The notes under the pieces are model-generated. The model did no database searches and was not told the origin of the DNA. It saw only the letters and a list, made by a program, of their open reading frames with translations. The position numbers were made by a program, and so were the translations under genes. Of a stretch of DNA of 64,000 nt, positions 48,967 to 58,590 are shown piece after piece (positions within the stretch are counted from its first letter, which is position 1; every line of letters begins with the position of its first letter). This DNA is from an uncultured Roseibium sp. (lineage in GTDB: Bacteria; Pseudomonadota; Alphaproteobacteria; Rhizobiales; Stappiaceae), in assembly GCF_947496995.1 (NCBI RefSeq), contig NZ_CANMFD010000001.1, positions 368,692 through 432,691 of the forward strand, given 5' to 3'.

Positions 48967-49098
48967 GTTCTGATCCTTGGAGAGTTTTTGAAAGGAAATG
49001 TGCTGGCAATGCATCGGGTGCGGCAAAGACTGGGGGTAACCTAGGACGCCAGGGGGAGGGTGTCCAGATGGCCTTCCCGGCGAACCGGGGTGCCCTTG

Positions 49099-49518
49099 CT
49101 ATTCGTCTTCAGATGCGAAGGCGTCCCGCAGCTGTTCGATCAGATCGTCCGCCTTTTCCGGCTCGTACGGCTGTGCGGGCACCGCACCCCAGACCGGTCC
49201 CGGCCATGCAGCGTCGTCGCGGAAGCGCGCGATAACATGCACATGCAGCTGGGACACCTGGTTGCCGAGCGCCGCGACATTGAGTTTTTCGCAGTTGATC
49301 ACGGAGCGCAGCACCTTGCTGGCGCGGGCAATCTCCTTGATGAGCTGCTGCTGGTCCTGCTCGTCGAGGTCGATGATTTCGACCATATCCTGTTTGCGCG
49401 GGATGAGCATCAGCCAGGGATAGGTGGCATCCTTCATCAGGCGCACGGCGCAAAGCGGCAGGTCCGCAACGAAATAGCTGTCGCCTTCGAGGCGCGGGTT
49501 GAGGTTGAAAAAGGACAT
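49099..49518 (-). CDS. HIT family protein
   Basis: This 139-residue histidine-triad protein probably hydrolyses nucleotidyl or dinucleoside phosphate substrates. The triad motif is QLHVHVIARF (H-x-H-x-H region) at about 88-97, and the preceding block is TYPWLMLIPRKQDMVEIIDL. ATG 49518 gives MSFFNLNPRL and has AAGAGA upstream. It lies 132 bp upstream of nudC on the minus strand and may share its transcript. The substrate is not identifiable. Confidence 0.9.
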   Translation of the reverse strand: MSFFNLNPRLEGDSYFVADLPLCAVRLMKDATYPWLMLIPRKQDMVEIIDLDEQDQQQLIKEIARASKVLRSVINCEKLNVAALGNQVSQLHVHVIARFRDDAAWPGPVWGAVPAQPYEPEKADDLIEQLRDAFASEDE

Positions 49519-49719
49519 GTCTCTTTGATCCAGAGGCTTCAAGGCAAAGCGGTACGGGGCAACCGGGTCAGAGTTTCCCGATCAATTTCGGCCAGCATAG
49601 GTGCAGACCGGGCGCAAAGTGAAATGGTTTTCACGCCTTTTGCCGACAATGGGATGGAAGACCGGGTGACGCTGCAGCGGACGGCTGGTCTACCGGCAAA
49701 TAAAAAACGGGCCGCCCTC

Positions 49720-49748
49720 TTGCCAAACCCCATGGGGCTTCTGATATA
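49720..49748 (+). promoter_or_regulatory. SRP RNA gene promoter
   Basis: TTGCCA (49720-49725) and GATATA (49743-49748) are separated by 17 bp, with the RNA 5' end expected about 8 bases further on. The match to a sigma-70 promoter and the position relative to the RNA both support it. Confidence 0.65.
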
Positions 49749-49756
49749 AGGCCCTC

Positions 49757-49856
49757 GGGAGGTTGGTGGTGGACGAGCCACTCGCCAACCGGGTCAGGTC
49801 CGGAAGGAAGCAGCCCTAACGAGCCTCGGCACGGGTCGCCGTGCCAGCCTCCCACC
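49757..49856 (+). ncRNA. ffs: signal recognition particle 4.5S RNA (bacterial small SRP RNA)
   Basis: The apical domain is unmistakable: GGTCAGGTCCGGAAGGAAGCAGCC, containing the GGAA tetraloop and the Ffh-binding symmetric and asymmetric loops. The terminal stem pairs GGGAGGTTGG (49757-49766) with CCAGCCTCCC (49844-49853). The RNA partners Ffh for co-translational targeting of membrane proteins. Exact ends are uncertain by a few bases. It is followed by a terminator and lies near dnaX, a common arrangement. Confidence 0.95.
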
Positions 49857-49889
49857 CAACATACCGGACGTATCCGGCTTCAGAATGTC

Positions 49890-49921
49890 AAAGCACCGCC
49901 GGATGTCAGCGGTGCTTTTTT
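49890..49921 (+). terminator. intrinsic terminator after the SRP RNA
   Basis: AAAGCACCGC pairs with GCGGTGCTTT across a 9-base loop and is followed by a T run. It lies 34 bp after the RNA gene, just beyond the end of the minus-strand phasin-like gene. Confidence 0.9.
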
Positions 49922-49953
49922 GTTTGGGTCTTCTGCGGTTTGAAGCAGTCGCT

Positions 49954-50382
49954 TCAGGCTTTGCCGCCATTCAGGCGGCGCTCGTTGGAGCGCACGCGCT
50001 TCGCATAGGGCTTGACGGCCGCCGCCGCGAGAGCCTCGCCATGCCGGCTGGAAAAGTCCGGCTGCCGGCCGAGACTCATGGTCTTGAAGAAGGCCAGCCC
50101 CTGGAGAGCCATGGTGCTGTTGATGGCCATGACGCTTTCGATGGAAGCCTCGGCTTTTTCAAACACCATGCGGTTCATCTCGGTGGCATCGTGTGCTTCA
50201 CCCGCAAAAGCGGATGCTGCCATGGATTCGCACCGTTTTGCGATGACCATCGGCGCGTGAAACCACAGGCTGAACATGTCGTTCGCAAGATTTGATTTTT
50301 TGGTTATGACGGTGTCTCCGTGAGAGGAATGCCTGGCGGCGATAAATTGGAACCGCTCTGGCCCGCATGATGCGGTAAACAT
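49954..50382 (-). CDS. phasin-like small protein
   Basis: This protein of up to 142 residues contains a helical phasin-like core, MFSLWFHAPMVIAKRCESMAASAFAGEAHDATEMNRMVFEKAEASIESVMAINSTMALQGLAFFKTM. Phasins coat polyhydroxyalkanoate granules, but no PHA gene is nearby, so the role is inferred from sequence style only. The start is unclear. The first ATG gives 142 residues, with a poorly conserved-looking leader. A good GGAG sits just upstream of GTCATAACCAAA, where no standard start codon exists in frame. ATG 50277 would give a 107-residue protein. Confidence 0.6.
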   Translation of the reverse strand: MFTASCGPERFQFIAARHSSHGDTVITKKSNLANDMFSLWFHAPMVIAKRCESMAASAFAGEAHDATEMNRMVFEKAEASIESVMAINSTMALQGLAFFKTMSLGRQPDFSSRHGEALAAAAVKPYAKRVRSNERRLNGGKA

Positions 50383-50545
50383 ATAAATAATACTCTACAT
50401 ATGGCCCCTTGGTTCCATAAAATAAGGACTGGGTTAAAAGAACGCTTCATAACCGGTGGCATTTGTGGAGAACCCGCCCTGCCATTCACAGAAAAACTTT
50501 CAAAGGCCCGTCCCACTTTGCAAAAAAATCGCTATGGTGCAGCCC

Positions 50546-52504
50546 ATGGATGAGACAGGCTTTCCGCAGGAAGGCGCCGCAGCGGCGCCGGGTCCGATGA
50601 GCGATCACGACACCGCCAAACCGGCTTCGAAGGATGGGGCTTATCGCGTTCTTGCGCGCAAATACCGCCCGAAAACCTTCGAGGATCTGGTTGGCCAGGA
50701 ACCGATGGTGCAAACGCTGGAAAACGCGTTCGACACCGGACGTATCGCCCAGGCGTGGATGCTGACCGGTGTGCGCGGTGTCGGCAAGACCACAACGGCC
50801 CGCATCCTCGCCCGCGGGCTCAACTACGAGGTGCCCGGCACCGCGGACAAGCCGACGGTCAGGCTCGAGCAGGAAGGCACGCACTGCCGGGCGATCATGG
50901 AAGGCCGCCATGTCGATGTCATCGAGATGGACGCCGCCTCCCACACCGGCATCGGCGACATCCGCGAGATCATCGATGCGGCGCGTTACCGTCCGGCGAC
51001 TGCGCGCTACAAGGTCTACATCATCGACGAGGTGCACATGCTCTCCAATGCGGCCTTCAACGGTCTGTTGAAGACGCTGGAAGAGCCGCCCGAACATGTG
51101 AAATTCATCTTCGCCACAACGGAAATCCGCAAGGTTCCGATCACGGTGCTCTCCCGGTGCCAGCGCTTCGACCTGCGCCGGATAGAGCAATCGAAACTGA
51201 TCGCCCTGCTGCGCCGCATCTCGGATGCGGAAAACATCCGGATCTCCGACGACGCCCTGATGCTGATCGCCCGGGCCGGTGAAGGCTCAGCGCGCGATTC
51301 GCTTTCCCTTCTCGACCAGGCGATGGCCCACGGGGGCGGCGCGATCGAGGCGGAAGACCTGCGCCAGATGCTGGGTCTCGCCGACCGCGCCAGGGTGATC
51401 GATCTCTTCGGGCATCTGATGGCCGGTCGTATTGACGAGGCGCTGGGCGAACTTCAGGCGCAATATGAGGTCGGGGCGGATCCCGCCATCGTGCTGACCG
51501 ATCTGGCGGATTTCACCCACCTCGTGACGCGCATGAAGGTGGCGCCGAAGTCGGCGGACGAAGCGTCCGTGACCGAGGCCGAACGCAGCCGGGGCCGGGA
51601 GTTTGCCGAAAAGCTTTCCGTCAGGCTGCTCTCCCGGGCCTGGCAGATCCTTCTGAAAGGCGTGCAGGAAGTTCACGCCGCCGCCAAGCCTCTGGCTGCA
51701 GCCGACATGGTTCTGGTCCGTCTTGCCTATGCCGCCGATCTGCCCGACCCGGGCGATCTGATGGAACAGATCCGCAATGGCCGGAACCCGCTTGAGGGAG
51801 GCGCCCCCCAGGGTGGTGCCCCCTCTGGTGGCGCGCCATCTTCCGGAGCCCCCACGGGCGGGGGAGGCCCCACAGGCGGCGGAGCGCAGGCCATGGCCGT
51901 CGGCATGCCGCGCGGTTCCGGCATGCAGGGCGACGGCCCCACCATGCAGGGGGCAGATTCGCAGCAGCGCGGGGCAAGACCGCAGCTCTCGACCATTCAG
52001 GGCGGGATGCCACAACAACAGGCCGTGCCGCAACCGCAGGAGAGTGCGCCGCCGGCCCATACTCTGCGCAGCCTTCAGGATTGCGTGGCTCTCGCCTCCG
52101 AAAAGGGCGATATCCCGCTCAAGGTGAAGATCCAACGGCAGATGCGGCTGGTGAAATTCGAGCCCGGCAAGATCGAGATCCAGCCGACCGAGGACGCGCC
52201 TGCCGATATCGCCGGAGAGTTCGGCCGCAAGCTGACCGAATGGACGGGGCAACGCTGGTTCGTGGCGGTTTCACGCACCCAGGGACGCCCGACCATCCAT
52301 GAGGAACAGGAAGCCAACCAGCAGCAGCTTCTGTCCGATGCCAGGTCTCATCCGACCGTCGCCGCACTTCTCAGCCAGTTTCCCGGTGCGCGGGTTGTCG
52401 ACGTCAAGGTGCAGACCAGCGAGGAAGATGAAGCGGCCCTGGCAGATCCGCTTTTGAACGATCCCCTGCTGAACGAAGCTCTCGGGAATGACGAAGACGA
52501 TTGA
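50546..52504 (+). CDS. dnaX: DNA polymerase III subunits gamma and tau
   Basis: DnaX is the clamp-loader ATPase of the replicase. The protein is about 652 residues: an AAA+ core with Walker A GVRGVGKTTTARI, Walker B YIIDEVHML, and sensor/arginine-finger segment FATTEIRKVPITVLSRCQRFDLRRI. Domain III follows, then a Gly/Pro/Ala-rich linker (about 415-490, GGAPQGGAPSGGAP and similar) and a tau-like C-terminus. The Cys-rich zinc module of enteric DnaX is reduced to a single Cys (GTHCRAIMEG). Start choice between 50534, 50546 and 50597 is uncertain. ybaB and recR follow, as in most bacteria. Confidence 0.95.
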   Translation: MDETGFPQEGAAAAPGPMSDHDTAKPASKDGAYRVLARKYRPKTFEDLVGQEPMVQTLENAFDTGRIAQAWMLTGVRGVGKTTTARILARGLNYEVPGTADKPTVRLEQEGTHCRAIMEGRHVDVIEMDAASHTGIGDIREIIDAARYRPATARYKVYIIDEVHMLSNAAFNGLLKTLEEPPEHVKFIFATTEIRKVPITVLSRCQRFDLRRIEQSKLIALLRRISDAENIRISDDALMLIARAGEGSARDSLSLLDQAMAHGGGAIEAEDLRQMLGLADRARVIDLFGHLMAGRIDEALGELQAQYEVGADPAIVLTDLADFTHLVTRMKVAPKSADEASVTEAERSRGREFAEKLSVRLLSRAWQILLKGVQEVHAAAKPLAAADMVLVRLAYAADLPDPGDLMEQIRNGRNPLEGGAPQGGAPSGGAPSSGAPTGGGGPTGGGAQAMAVGMPRGSGMQGDGPTMQGADSQQRGARPQLSTIQGGMPQQQAVPQPQESAPPAHTLRSLQDCVALASEKGDIPLKVKIQRQMRLVKFEPGKIEIQPTEDAPADIAGEFGRKLTEWTGQRWFVAVSRTQGRPTIHEEQEANQQQLLSDARSHPTVAALLSQFPGARVVDVKVQTSEEDEAALADPLLNDPLLNEALGNDEDD

Positions 52505-52595
52505 TCTGCGATCATTGTTCTTCTAAATGCTGACCCCGAAGACAAGCGGTATGCGGCGACAGCCGGCGAATTGAGGCTTTAGAAGGAGTAGTTCC

Positions 52596-52916
52596 GTGGA
52601 TTTCCTGAAGATGATGAAGCAGGCCAAGGAAATGCAGTCCCAGATGGGCTCCCTGCAGGAACAGATCGTAGAGATCGAGGTCGAAGGATCGTCCGGTGGA
52701 GGACTGGTCAAGCTCGCTCTCAACGGCAAGGGCGATCTCAAGAGCTTGAATATCGATCCCTCGCTCCTGAAAGAGGACGAGGTCGAAATCCTGGAAGATC
52801 TGATCATCGCGGCCCATACCGAAGCTCGCGCCAAGGTTGAGCTGGCGATCCAGGAAAAAACCCAGGAACTCATGGGTGGCCTTGGTCTGCCTGATGGCAT
52901 GAAACTGCCGTTCTGA
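52596..52916 (+). CDS. ybaB: YbaB/EbfC nucleoid-associated protein
   Basis: This 106-residue DNA-binding protein forms a tweezer-like dimer. It begins [58 protein letters not shown], the hallmark of the family. The start is GTG 52596 with GAAGGAG upstream. It lies between dnaX and recR, the universally conserved order, which suggests a link to DNA repair or replication. Confidence 0.95.
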   Translation: MDFLKMMKQAKEMQSQMGSLQEQIVEIEVEGSSGGGLVKLALNGKGDLKSLNIDPSLLKEDEVEILEDLIIAAHTEARAKVELAIQEKTQELMGGLGLPDGMKLPF

Positions 52917-53032
52917 CGGTCCTTGCCGGCTGTTACCGCTTTGCCTTCTCTCGCGTGGAGTAAAGCGCCTGTCAGGCGGAATGAGGGGAGTGGCCTCTCG
53001 GGGCCGTTGAAACCTTCATTGAAGAGAACATC

Positions 53033-53644
53033 ATGGCGCAGAAAAGTGTTGCTGGTCCGGAAATCGAGCGGCTGATCCAGCTGCTGGCAAAACTGCCGGG
53101 CCTTGGCCCGCGCTCCGCCCGCCGCGCCGCCCTGCATCTCATCAAGAAAAAAGATCAGCTCCTGGTTCCGCTGGCGGAAGCCATGGGCGTTGCGGTGACC
53201 GAAATCGGCATCTGCTCCACCTGCGGCACGGTCGACACCTCGGATCCCTGCACCATCTGCTCCGATCCCAGACGGGAACAGGACGTCCTGGTGGTGGTCG
53301 AGGATGTCGCCGATCTGTGGGCGCTGGAGCGGGCCGGGGCGGTCAATGCCCGCTATCATGTCCTTGGCGGAACGCTGTCGCCGCTCGATGGCATCGGCCC
53401 CGAAGATCTCAATCTCGGTTCCCTGATCGATCGCTGCGGCGCCGACGGGTTCACCGAGATCATCCTGGCGATCAACGCCACCGTGGAGGGACAGACCACG
53501 GCCCACTATATCATGGACCAGCTCTCGCATCTGGATGTCCGGGTCACCCGGCTGGCACACGGCGTTCCGGTCGGCGGGGAGCTCGACTATCTCGACGAAG
53601 GCACGCTTAACCAGGCACTGAAAGCGCGGACACGGTTCGACTGA
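53033..53644 (+). CDS. recR: recombination protein RecR
   Basis: RecR acts with RecF/RecO to load RecA at gaps. The 203-residue protein has the helix-hairpin-helix region [23 protein letters not shown], a zinc finger with four cysteines ([16 protein letters not shown]), and a Toprim domain ([39 protein letters not shown]), then [23 protein letters not shown] precedes the ATG. Length and motifs are standard. Confidence 0.97.
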   Translation: MAQKSVAGPEIERLIQLLAKLPGLGPRSARRAALHLIKKKDQLLVPLAEAMGVAVTEIGICSTCGTVDTSDPCTICSDPRREQDVLVVVEDVADLWALERAGAVNARYHVLGGTLSPLDGIGPEDLNLGSLIDRCGADGFTEIILAINATVEGQTTAHYIMDQLSHLDVRVTRLAHGVPVGGELDYLDEGTLNQALKARTRFD

Positions 53645-53807
53645 CTGCCTGAATTGAAAAAAATAATCGGCTGAGACTGAAAAACATGCATCGGGATAGC
53701 GATGCAGACAACGCCGGTATGATCCAGGTGGCTGCAGACTGCGGCCTTGCATCGCCATCGCTGCGCACCTATGTCGACACGGTCATTCACAGATCGTCGA
53801 AGGTTCC

Positions 53808-54488
53808 ATGTTCCAGGCTGCCTCCCGTGCCATGTCCCAGGTTTTCGAGCCGCCCTTCCGGGCGATCTTCTGGAAGCTGCTCGGTTTCACCCTCGGCGTT
53901 CTGCTGGTGATCTGGATTGCCCTCCAGGGGCTGGTCGCGAATTTCGTCGAGCTTCCCTATGGCTGGATGGATACGGCCCTGTCGGTTCTCACCGGCATCG
54001 GAGCGGTCTTCGTGCTGGGCTTTCTGATTGCGCCGATTTCCGCTCTTTTCGCCGGTTTCTTTCAGGACGAGATCGCCGACATCGTGGAAACCCGGGACTA
54101 CCCGGGCGACGGGCCCGGCAGGGCACTGCCTCTGGGGCAGTCCATCGGTCAGACGATCAAGTTCACGGGCGTGGTGGTGCTCGGCAACCTGTTTGCCCTG
54201 CTGCTGCTTCTGGTCCCGGGCGTCAACCTGATCGCCTTTTTTATGGTCAACGGCTATCTGCTCGGCCGCGAGTTCTTCGAATTTGCCGCCATGCGCTTCA
54301 TGCCCCCTGCAGAGGCCAAGGCGTTCCGCAAGGCACGCGGCGGCACCGTGTTTCTGGGCGGGCTGGTGATTGCCGCCTTGCTGGCGGTGCCGATTCTCAA
54401 CCTGGTCACGCCGATCTTCGCGACCATCTTCATGATGCATCTCTTCAAGCGTCTGGCAGCCCGGCAGGTTGATCGTTCCGGGGCCTGA
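53808..54488 (+). CDS. EI24/CysZ-like integral membrane protein
   Basis: This 226-residue inner-membrane protein has four or more hydrophobic segments (about 22-45, 58-85, 120-150 and 185-215) and matches the EI24 domain, which includes CysZ. Typical features are the N-terminal amphipathic helix FEPPFRAIFWKLLGFTLG and the central NLFALLLLLVPGVNLIAFFMVNGYLLGREFFEFAAMR. CysZ imports sulfate in enteric bacteria; that function is not established for alphaproteobacterial members. It lies 163 bp after recR. Confidence 0.85.
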   Translation: MFQAASRAMSQVFEPPFRAIFWKLLGFTLGVLLVIWIALQGLVANFVELPYGWMDTALSVLTGIGAVFVLGFLIAPISALFAGFFQDEIADIVETRDYPGDGPGRALPLGQSIGQTIKFTGVVVLGNLFALLLLLVPGVNLIAFFMVNGYLLGREFFEFAAMRFMPPAEAKAFRKARGGTVFLGGLVIAALLAVPILNLVTPIFATIFMMHLFKRLAARQVDRSGA

Positions 54489-54551
54489 TTGCCTCCCGGC
54501 CCTAGCTTTTTCGCTTCTCTTTCTGCAAAGGTCTCCGAAACGGAGAGCCAC

Positions 54552-55514
54552 ATGCAGGCGTTGTTGAACGAAATAGCCGAGGCTGCGGCAGCCGAGGCAG
54601 ACAAGGGCAAGGTCGCGACCTATATTCCCGAACTTGCCGGGATAGACCCCGGGCAGTTCGGAATCGCAGTCGCCACGGCGGACGGAAAGCTTTTTTCCGC
54701 CGGGGACGCAGACGTGCCGTTTTCCATCCAGTCGGTCTCCAAGGTCTTCGCGCTCGCCCTCGCGCTCGGCAGGGTCGGCGAGCAGCTCTGGCGGCGCGTC
54801 GGGCGGGAACCTTCCGGACTGTCCTTCGATTCGGTTCTGCTGCTGGAGCGGGAGAAGGGCATTCCCCGCAATCCCTTCATCAACGCCGGCGCCTTGGTGG
54901 CCACCGACACCTATCTGGCCACGTCGAGGCCGCGCGAGGCGCTGGGGGAACTGCTGCACTTCATCCGCGCGGCGGCGGATGACGAGAGCATCCACATAAA
55001 CGAAACGGTGGCCCGGTCGGAGATTGCCACCGCGCACCGAAACTTCTCCCTGGCCCACTACCTTGCCTCGTTCGACAATCTTCATGCCTCGGTCGACAAG
55101 GTGATCGGCACCTACAGTCACCAGTGCGCGGTCGAGATGACATGCCGGCAACTGGCGATGGCGGGCCGCTTCCTGGTCGATGCGCCCAAGATGCCGGCCC
55201 TTGTTTCCGATGAACGCCGCCGGCGCATCAACGCGCTGATGATGACCTGCGGCCATTATGACGGCTCCGGGGACTTCGCATTTCGTGTCGGCATGCCCGG
55301 CAAGAGTGGTGTCGGCGGCGGTATTCTGGTGATTTCACCGAGCAGGGCCTCGATTGCAGTCTGGTCGCCCGGGCTCAATCCCTATGGCAATTCCAAGCTT
55401 GGAACAGAAGCCATGCAGACCTTTTCGCACGAGACCGGTTGGTCGGTGTTCGGCGTTCCGCACAGGGGGCAACCGGCTGACCACGAGGTAAACTCACGGC
55501 TGACCACGAAATGA
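54552..55514 (+). CDS. glsA: glutaminase
   Basis: This enzyme hydrolyses glutamine to glutamate and ammonia in the cytoplasm and belongs to the serine beta-lactamase-like fold. The 320-residue protein has the nucleophile motif [10 protein letters not shown] (S-x-x-K), [39 protein letters not shown], and [14 protein letters not shown] near the end. ATG 54552 is preceded by GGAGAG and is preferred to the track start. A role in acid tolerance or nitrogen balance is known for the family elsewhere. Confidence 0.95.
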   Translation: MQALLNEIAEAAAAEADKGKVATYIPELAGIDPGQFGIAVATADGKLFSAGDADVPFSIQSVSKVFALALALGRVGEQLWRRVGREPSGLSFDSVLLLEREKGIPRNPFINAGALVATDTYLATSRPREALGELLHFIRAAADDESIHINETVARSEIATAHRNFSLAHYLASFDNLHASVDKVIGTYSHQCAVEMTCRQLAMAGRFLVDAPKMPALVSDERRRRINALMMTCGHYDGSGDFAFRVGMPGKSGVGGGILVISPSRASIAVWSPGLNPYGNSKLGTEAMQTFSHETGWSVFGVPHRGQPADHEVNSRLTTK

Positions 55515-55748
55515 CGAAACACTCACGGGAAGCCTGTTTGACCTTGAGGAAACCGGATCGGCGCACGGTTCCTGACAGTGTTCCGGCATTTCTTCTCCGT
55601 TCATGAGTTCACACCCTGGTAGGGAAGATTTGTCGCAGCCCCTATTTAAAACGGTTCAAAAGTGGTTTAGGTGCAATTAGGCCTATAGGATCTTTTGACC
55701 TTTCGAAGCGTTGGCGCTAGAACCTTTCTGAACAACGCTTTGATTTGC

Positions 55749-55768
55749 TTACGTTTACGCGAACGTAA
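55749..55768 (+). promoter_or_regulatory. inverted repeat, possible operator upstream of sdhC
   Basis: TTACGTT-TACGCG-AACGTAA has perfect 7-bp arms, 184 bp before sdhC. The sequence type resembles operators of MerR or LuxR-like regulators, but I cannot assign one. Confidence 0.4.
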
Positions 55769-55879
55769 ATTGGAGCGACTGAACTCAGGAAATACCGCCG
55801 ATGGCGGTAATCGGGCCTTTTTCAGGGTCTTAATCGGCCGGTTTTTCCCGAATTCATGCCGCTCGGAATTTTTAAGATC

Positions 55880-55927
55880 GATCAACTTTTATGCTTTCAT
55901 ATGGGTCCATATGAAAACTTGTTGATC
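55880..55927 (+). promoter_or_regulatory. nested palindrome in the sdhC leader
   Basis: The outer arms GATCAAC (55880-55886) and GTTGATC (55921-55927) enclose the inner inverted repeat TTTCATATG-GGTC-CATATGAAA (55895-55916). Both arms are perfect. It ends 25 bp before the sdhC ATG, so it could be an RNA stem-loop near the ribosome-binding site or a protein operator. Confidence 0.6.
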
Positions 55928-55952
55928 CAGCGTCGTACGGGAGAGGAATTCC

Positions 55953-56351
55953 ATGTCGAACGCCGATCTGCGGGGCAACCGCCCGCTGTCGCCCCATCTT
56001 CAGATTTATAAACCCATTCTGACGATGGTTATGTCGATCCTGCACCGCATCACGGGCGCGGCGCTTTATTTCGGCACGATTCTTCTGGCCTGGTGGCTGA
56101 TCGCCGCCGCGGCCGGCCCGTCCCACTTCGATTTCGTCAACGATATATACGGCTCCATCCTGGGCCGGCTGGTCCTGTTCGGCTTCACCTGGGCACTGGT
56201 GCATCACATGCTCGGCGGCCTCCGTCACCTGATCTGGGCCATGGGCTCCGGATTCGGCAAGGAAGCCCGGGAATGGATGGCCAGGGCCACCATCATCGGT
56301 TCCGTTTCCCTGACCCTGGTCCTCTGGGTCATCGGTTACCTGGTTCGTTAA
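55953..56351 (+). CDS. sdhC: succinate dehydrogenase cytochrome b556 subunit
   Basis: SdhC is one of two membrane anchors of complex II and holds heme b and part of the quinone site. The 132-residue protein begins [32 protein letters not shown], the SdhC signature with the quinone-site Ser/Arg region, and has three helices. The likely heme ligand is a His in [25 protein letters not shown] precedes the ATG. sdhD follows after 10 bp. Confidence 0.96.
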   Translation: MSNADLRGNRPLSPHLQIYKPILTMVMSILHRITGAALYFGTILLAWWLIAAAAGPSHFDFVNDIYGSILGRLVLFGFTWALVHHMLGGLRHLIWAMGSGFGKEAREWMARATIIGSVSLTLVLWVIGYLVR

Positions 56352-56361
56352 GGAGAGCGTC

Positions 56362-56745
56362 ATGAAAGATTTGCGCACACCGCTGAACAAGGTCCGTGGC
56401 CTCGGCTCCGCCAAGGAAGGCACCGATCATTACTGGAAGCAGCATGTCACCGCTTTCGCCAATGTCTTCTTGATCAGCTTTTTCGTGATCATGGTGATCG
56501 CGATGCAGGGGTCCACCCATGCCGAGGTCATCGACACGCTGAAAAACCCGCTGGTCTCGATCGTCCTGCTTCTGGTGATCCTCTCCGGTGTCTATCACAT
56601 GAAGCTCGGCATGCAGGTGATCATCGAGGATTACGTGCATGGCGAAGGCATCAAGTTCCTTTCCCTGATGCTGAACTCCTTCTTCTGCGTCTTTATCGGT
56701 TTCGGCTGCATCTTCGCAGTGCTCAAGATTGGCTTTGGAGGCTGA
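56362..56745 (+). CDS. sdhD: succinate dehydrogenase hydrophobic membrane anchor subunit
   Basis: SdhD is the second anchor subunit, 127 residues, with three transmembrane helices. It shows [31 protein letters not shown] at the N-terminus and [24 protein letters not shown], which holds the conserved His and the DY/HG quinone-site region. AAGGAGAG precedes the ATG. It is 5 bp from sdhA, so the operon is continuous. Confidence 0.95.
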   Translation: MKDLRTPLNKVRGLGSAKEGTDHYWKQHVTAFANVFLISFFVIMVIAMQGSTHAEVIDTLKNPLVSIVLLLVILSGVYHMKLGMQVIIEDYVHGEGIKFLSLMLNSFFCVFIGFGCIFAVLKIGFGG

Positions 56746-56750
56746 CCCGG

Positions 56751-58577
56751 ATGGCCAAGACTTACGAATTCGTCGACCATACCTATGATGTTGTCGTTGT
56801 CGGCGCCGGTGGTGCAGGCCTGCGCGCGGCACTCGGTATGGCCGAGCAGGGCTTCAGGACCGCCTGCATCACCAAGGTCTTCCCGACCCGCTCGCACACG
56901 GTTGCCGCCCAGGGCGGCATCGCGGCCTCTCTCGTCAACATGACGCCGGACAGCTGGCAGTGGCACATGTACGACACGGTGAAAGGCTCCGACTGGCTCG
57001 GCGATACCGATGCCATGGAATACCTTGCCCGTGAAGCTCCGAAAGCCGTTTACGAGCTGGAACACTACGGCGTGCCCTTCTCGCGCACCGAGGAAGGCAC
57101 GATCTACCAGCGTCCCTTCGGCGGCCATATGCAGAATTTCGGTGAAGGTCCCCCCGTACAGCGCACCTGCGCCGCGGCCGACCGCACCGGTCATGCCATC
57201 CTGCACACGCTTTACGGCCAGTCCCTGCGCCACAACGCGGAATTCTATATCGAGTATTTCGCGCTCGACCTGATCATGTCAGACGACGGTGTCTGCCAGG
57301 GCGTGATCGCCTGGAACCTCGACGACGGCACGATGCACCGCTTCGCTGCCAAGACAGTGGTCCTGGCAACCGGAGGCTACGGCCGGGCCTTCTTCTCGGC
57401 AACCTCCGCTCATACCTGCACCGGCGACGGCGGCGGCATGGTGGCGCGCGCAGGCCTGCCGCTTCAGGACATGGAATTCGTCCAGTTCCACCCGACCGGC
57501 ATCTACGGCTCCGGCTGCCTGATCACCGAAGGCGCGCGCGGCGAAGGCGGCTATCTGGTCAACTCCGAGGGCGAGCGCTTCATGGAGCGCTACGCGCCGT
57601 CGGCCAAGGATCTGGCGTCCCGCGACGTTGTCTCCCGCTGCATGACCATGGAGATCCGCGAAGGCCGCGGCGTCGGGCCGAAAAAGGACCATATCTTCCT
57701 GCACCTGGATCACCTCGATCCGGCGCTGCTGGCTGAACGTCTGCCGGGCATCTCCGAATCGGCGAAGATTTTCGCCGGCGTGGACCTGACCAAGGAACCG
57801 ATCCCGGTCCTGCCGACCGTTCACTACAACATGGGCGGCATTCCGACCAACTACTGGGGCGAGGTGCTGAACGCGGATGGTGACAATCCGACCCGCATCC
57901 AGCCGGGCCTGATGGCCGTCGGCGAAGCTGCCTGCGCTTCCGTCCACGGCGCCAACCGCCTTGGCTCGAACTCCCTGACCGACCTTGTGGTGTTCGGACG
58001 TGCCGCCGCCATTAGGGCGGGTCAGGTGATCGACCGGAAAGCCGCCATACCGACACCGAACGAGGCGAGCTGCGACAAGATCATGGAGCGCTTCGACAGT
58101 CTCAGGAATGCCAACGGCACGATCCCGACGGCGGACCTGCGCGACAAGATGCAGCACGCCATGCAGGAGGACGCTGCCGTCTTCCGCACCCAGGAAAGCC
58201 TGTCGCAGGGTTGCAAGCGTCTGTCCGAGATCTGGGGAGAGCGCAAGGACCTCAAGGTGACCGACCGGTCGCTGATCTGGAATTCCGATCTGGTGGAAAC
58301 GCTGGAGCTGGAAAACCTGCTGGCCAACGCGATCACCACCGTCTACGGCGCCGAAGCCCGCAAGGAAAGCCGCGGCGCCCATGCGCGCGAGGACTTCAAG
58401 GACGGCCCGTTCTCCGGCCGCGACGACGTGAACTGGCGCAAGCACACGCTGGCCTGGGTAAATGAAGCCGGTGACATCAAGCTGGACTACCGCCCGGTCG
58501 TGACCGATCCGCTGACCACCTTGGAAGAAGGTGGTATCGACCCGAAGAAGATCGCGCCGAAAGCGCGCGTCTACTGA
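56751..58577 (+). CDS. sdhA: succinate dehydrogenase flavoprotein subunit
   Basis: SdhA oxidises succinate to fumarate using covalently bound FAD. The 608-residue protein has the dinucleotide motif [20 protein letters not shown], the FAD-linked His in [16 protein letters not shown], and active-site segments such as [26 protein letters not shown] and [21 protein letters not shown]. Length is normal. GGAGG precedes the ATG. The next gene is not sdhB but a methyltransferase gene. Confidence 0.98.
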   Translation: MAKTYEFVDHTYDVVVVGAGGAGLRAALGMAEQGFRTACITKVFPTRSHTVAAQGGIAASLVNMTPDSWQWHMYDTVKGSDWLGDTDAMEYLAREAPKAVYELEHYGVPFSRTEEGTIYQRPFGGHMQNFGEGPPVQRTCAAADRTGHAILHTLYGQSLRHNAEFYIEYFALDLIMSDDGVCQGVIAWNLDDGTMHRFAAKTVVLATGGYGRAFFSATSAHTCTGDGGGMVARAGLPLQDMEFVQFHPTGIYGSGCLITEGARGEGGYLVNSEGERFMERYAPSAKDLASRDVVSRCMTMEIREGRGVGPKKDHIFLHLDHLDPALLAERLPGISESAKIFAGVDLTKEPIPVLPTVHYNMGGIPTNYWGEVLNADGDNPTRIQPGLMAVGEAACASVHGANRLGSNSLTDLVVFGRAAAIRAGQVIDRKAAIPTPNEASCDKIMERFDSLRNANGTIPTADLRDKMQHAMQEDAAVFRTQESLSQGCKRLSEIWGERKDLKVTDRSLIWNSDLVETLELENLLANAITTVYGAEARKESRGAHAREDFKDGPFSGRDDVNWRKHTLAWVNEAGDIKLDYRPVVTDPLTTLEEGGIDPKKIAPKARVY

Positions 58578-58590
58578 CGGGAGGGGGCGG

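Larger units (their letters stand above)
55515..55952 (+). promoter_or_regulatory. sdhC upstream region
   Basis: No gene is seen. It holds the inverted repeat TTACGTT-N6-AACGTAA at 55749-55768 and a small hairpin ACCGCC-GAT-GGCGGT near 55793. A large nested palindrome lies at 55880-55927, immediately before the ribosome-binding site GAGAGGA. The region is long and structured enough to carry complex control of the sdh operon. The 76-codon ORF inside it looks non-coding. Confidence 0.5.
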
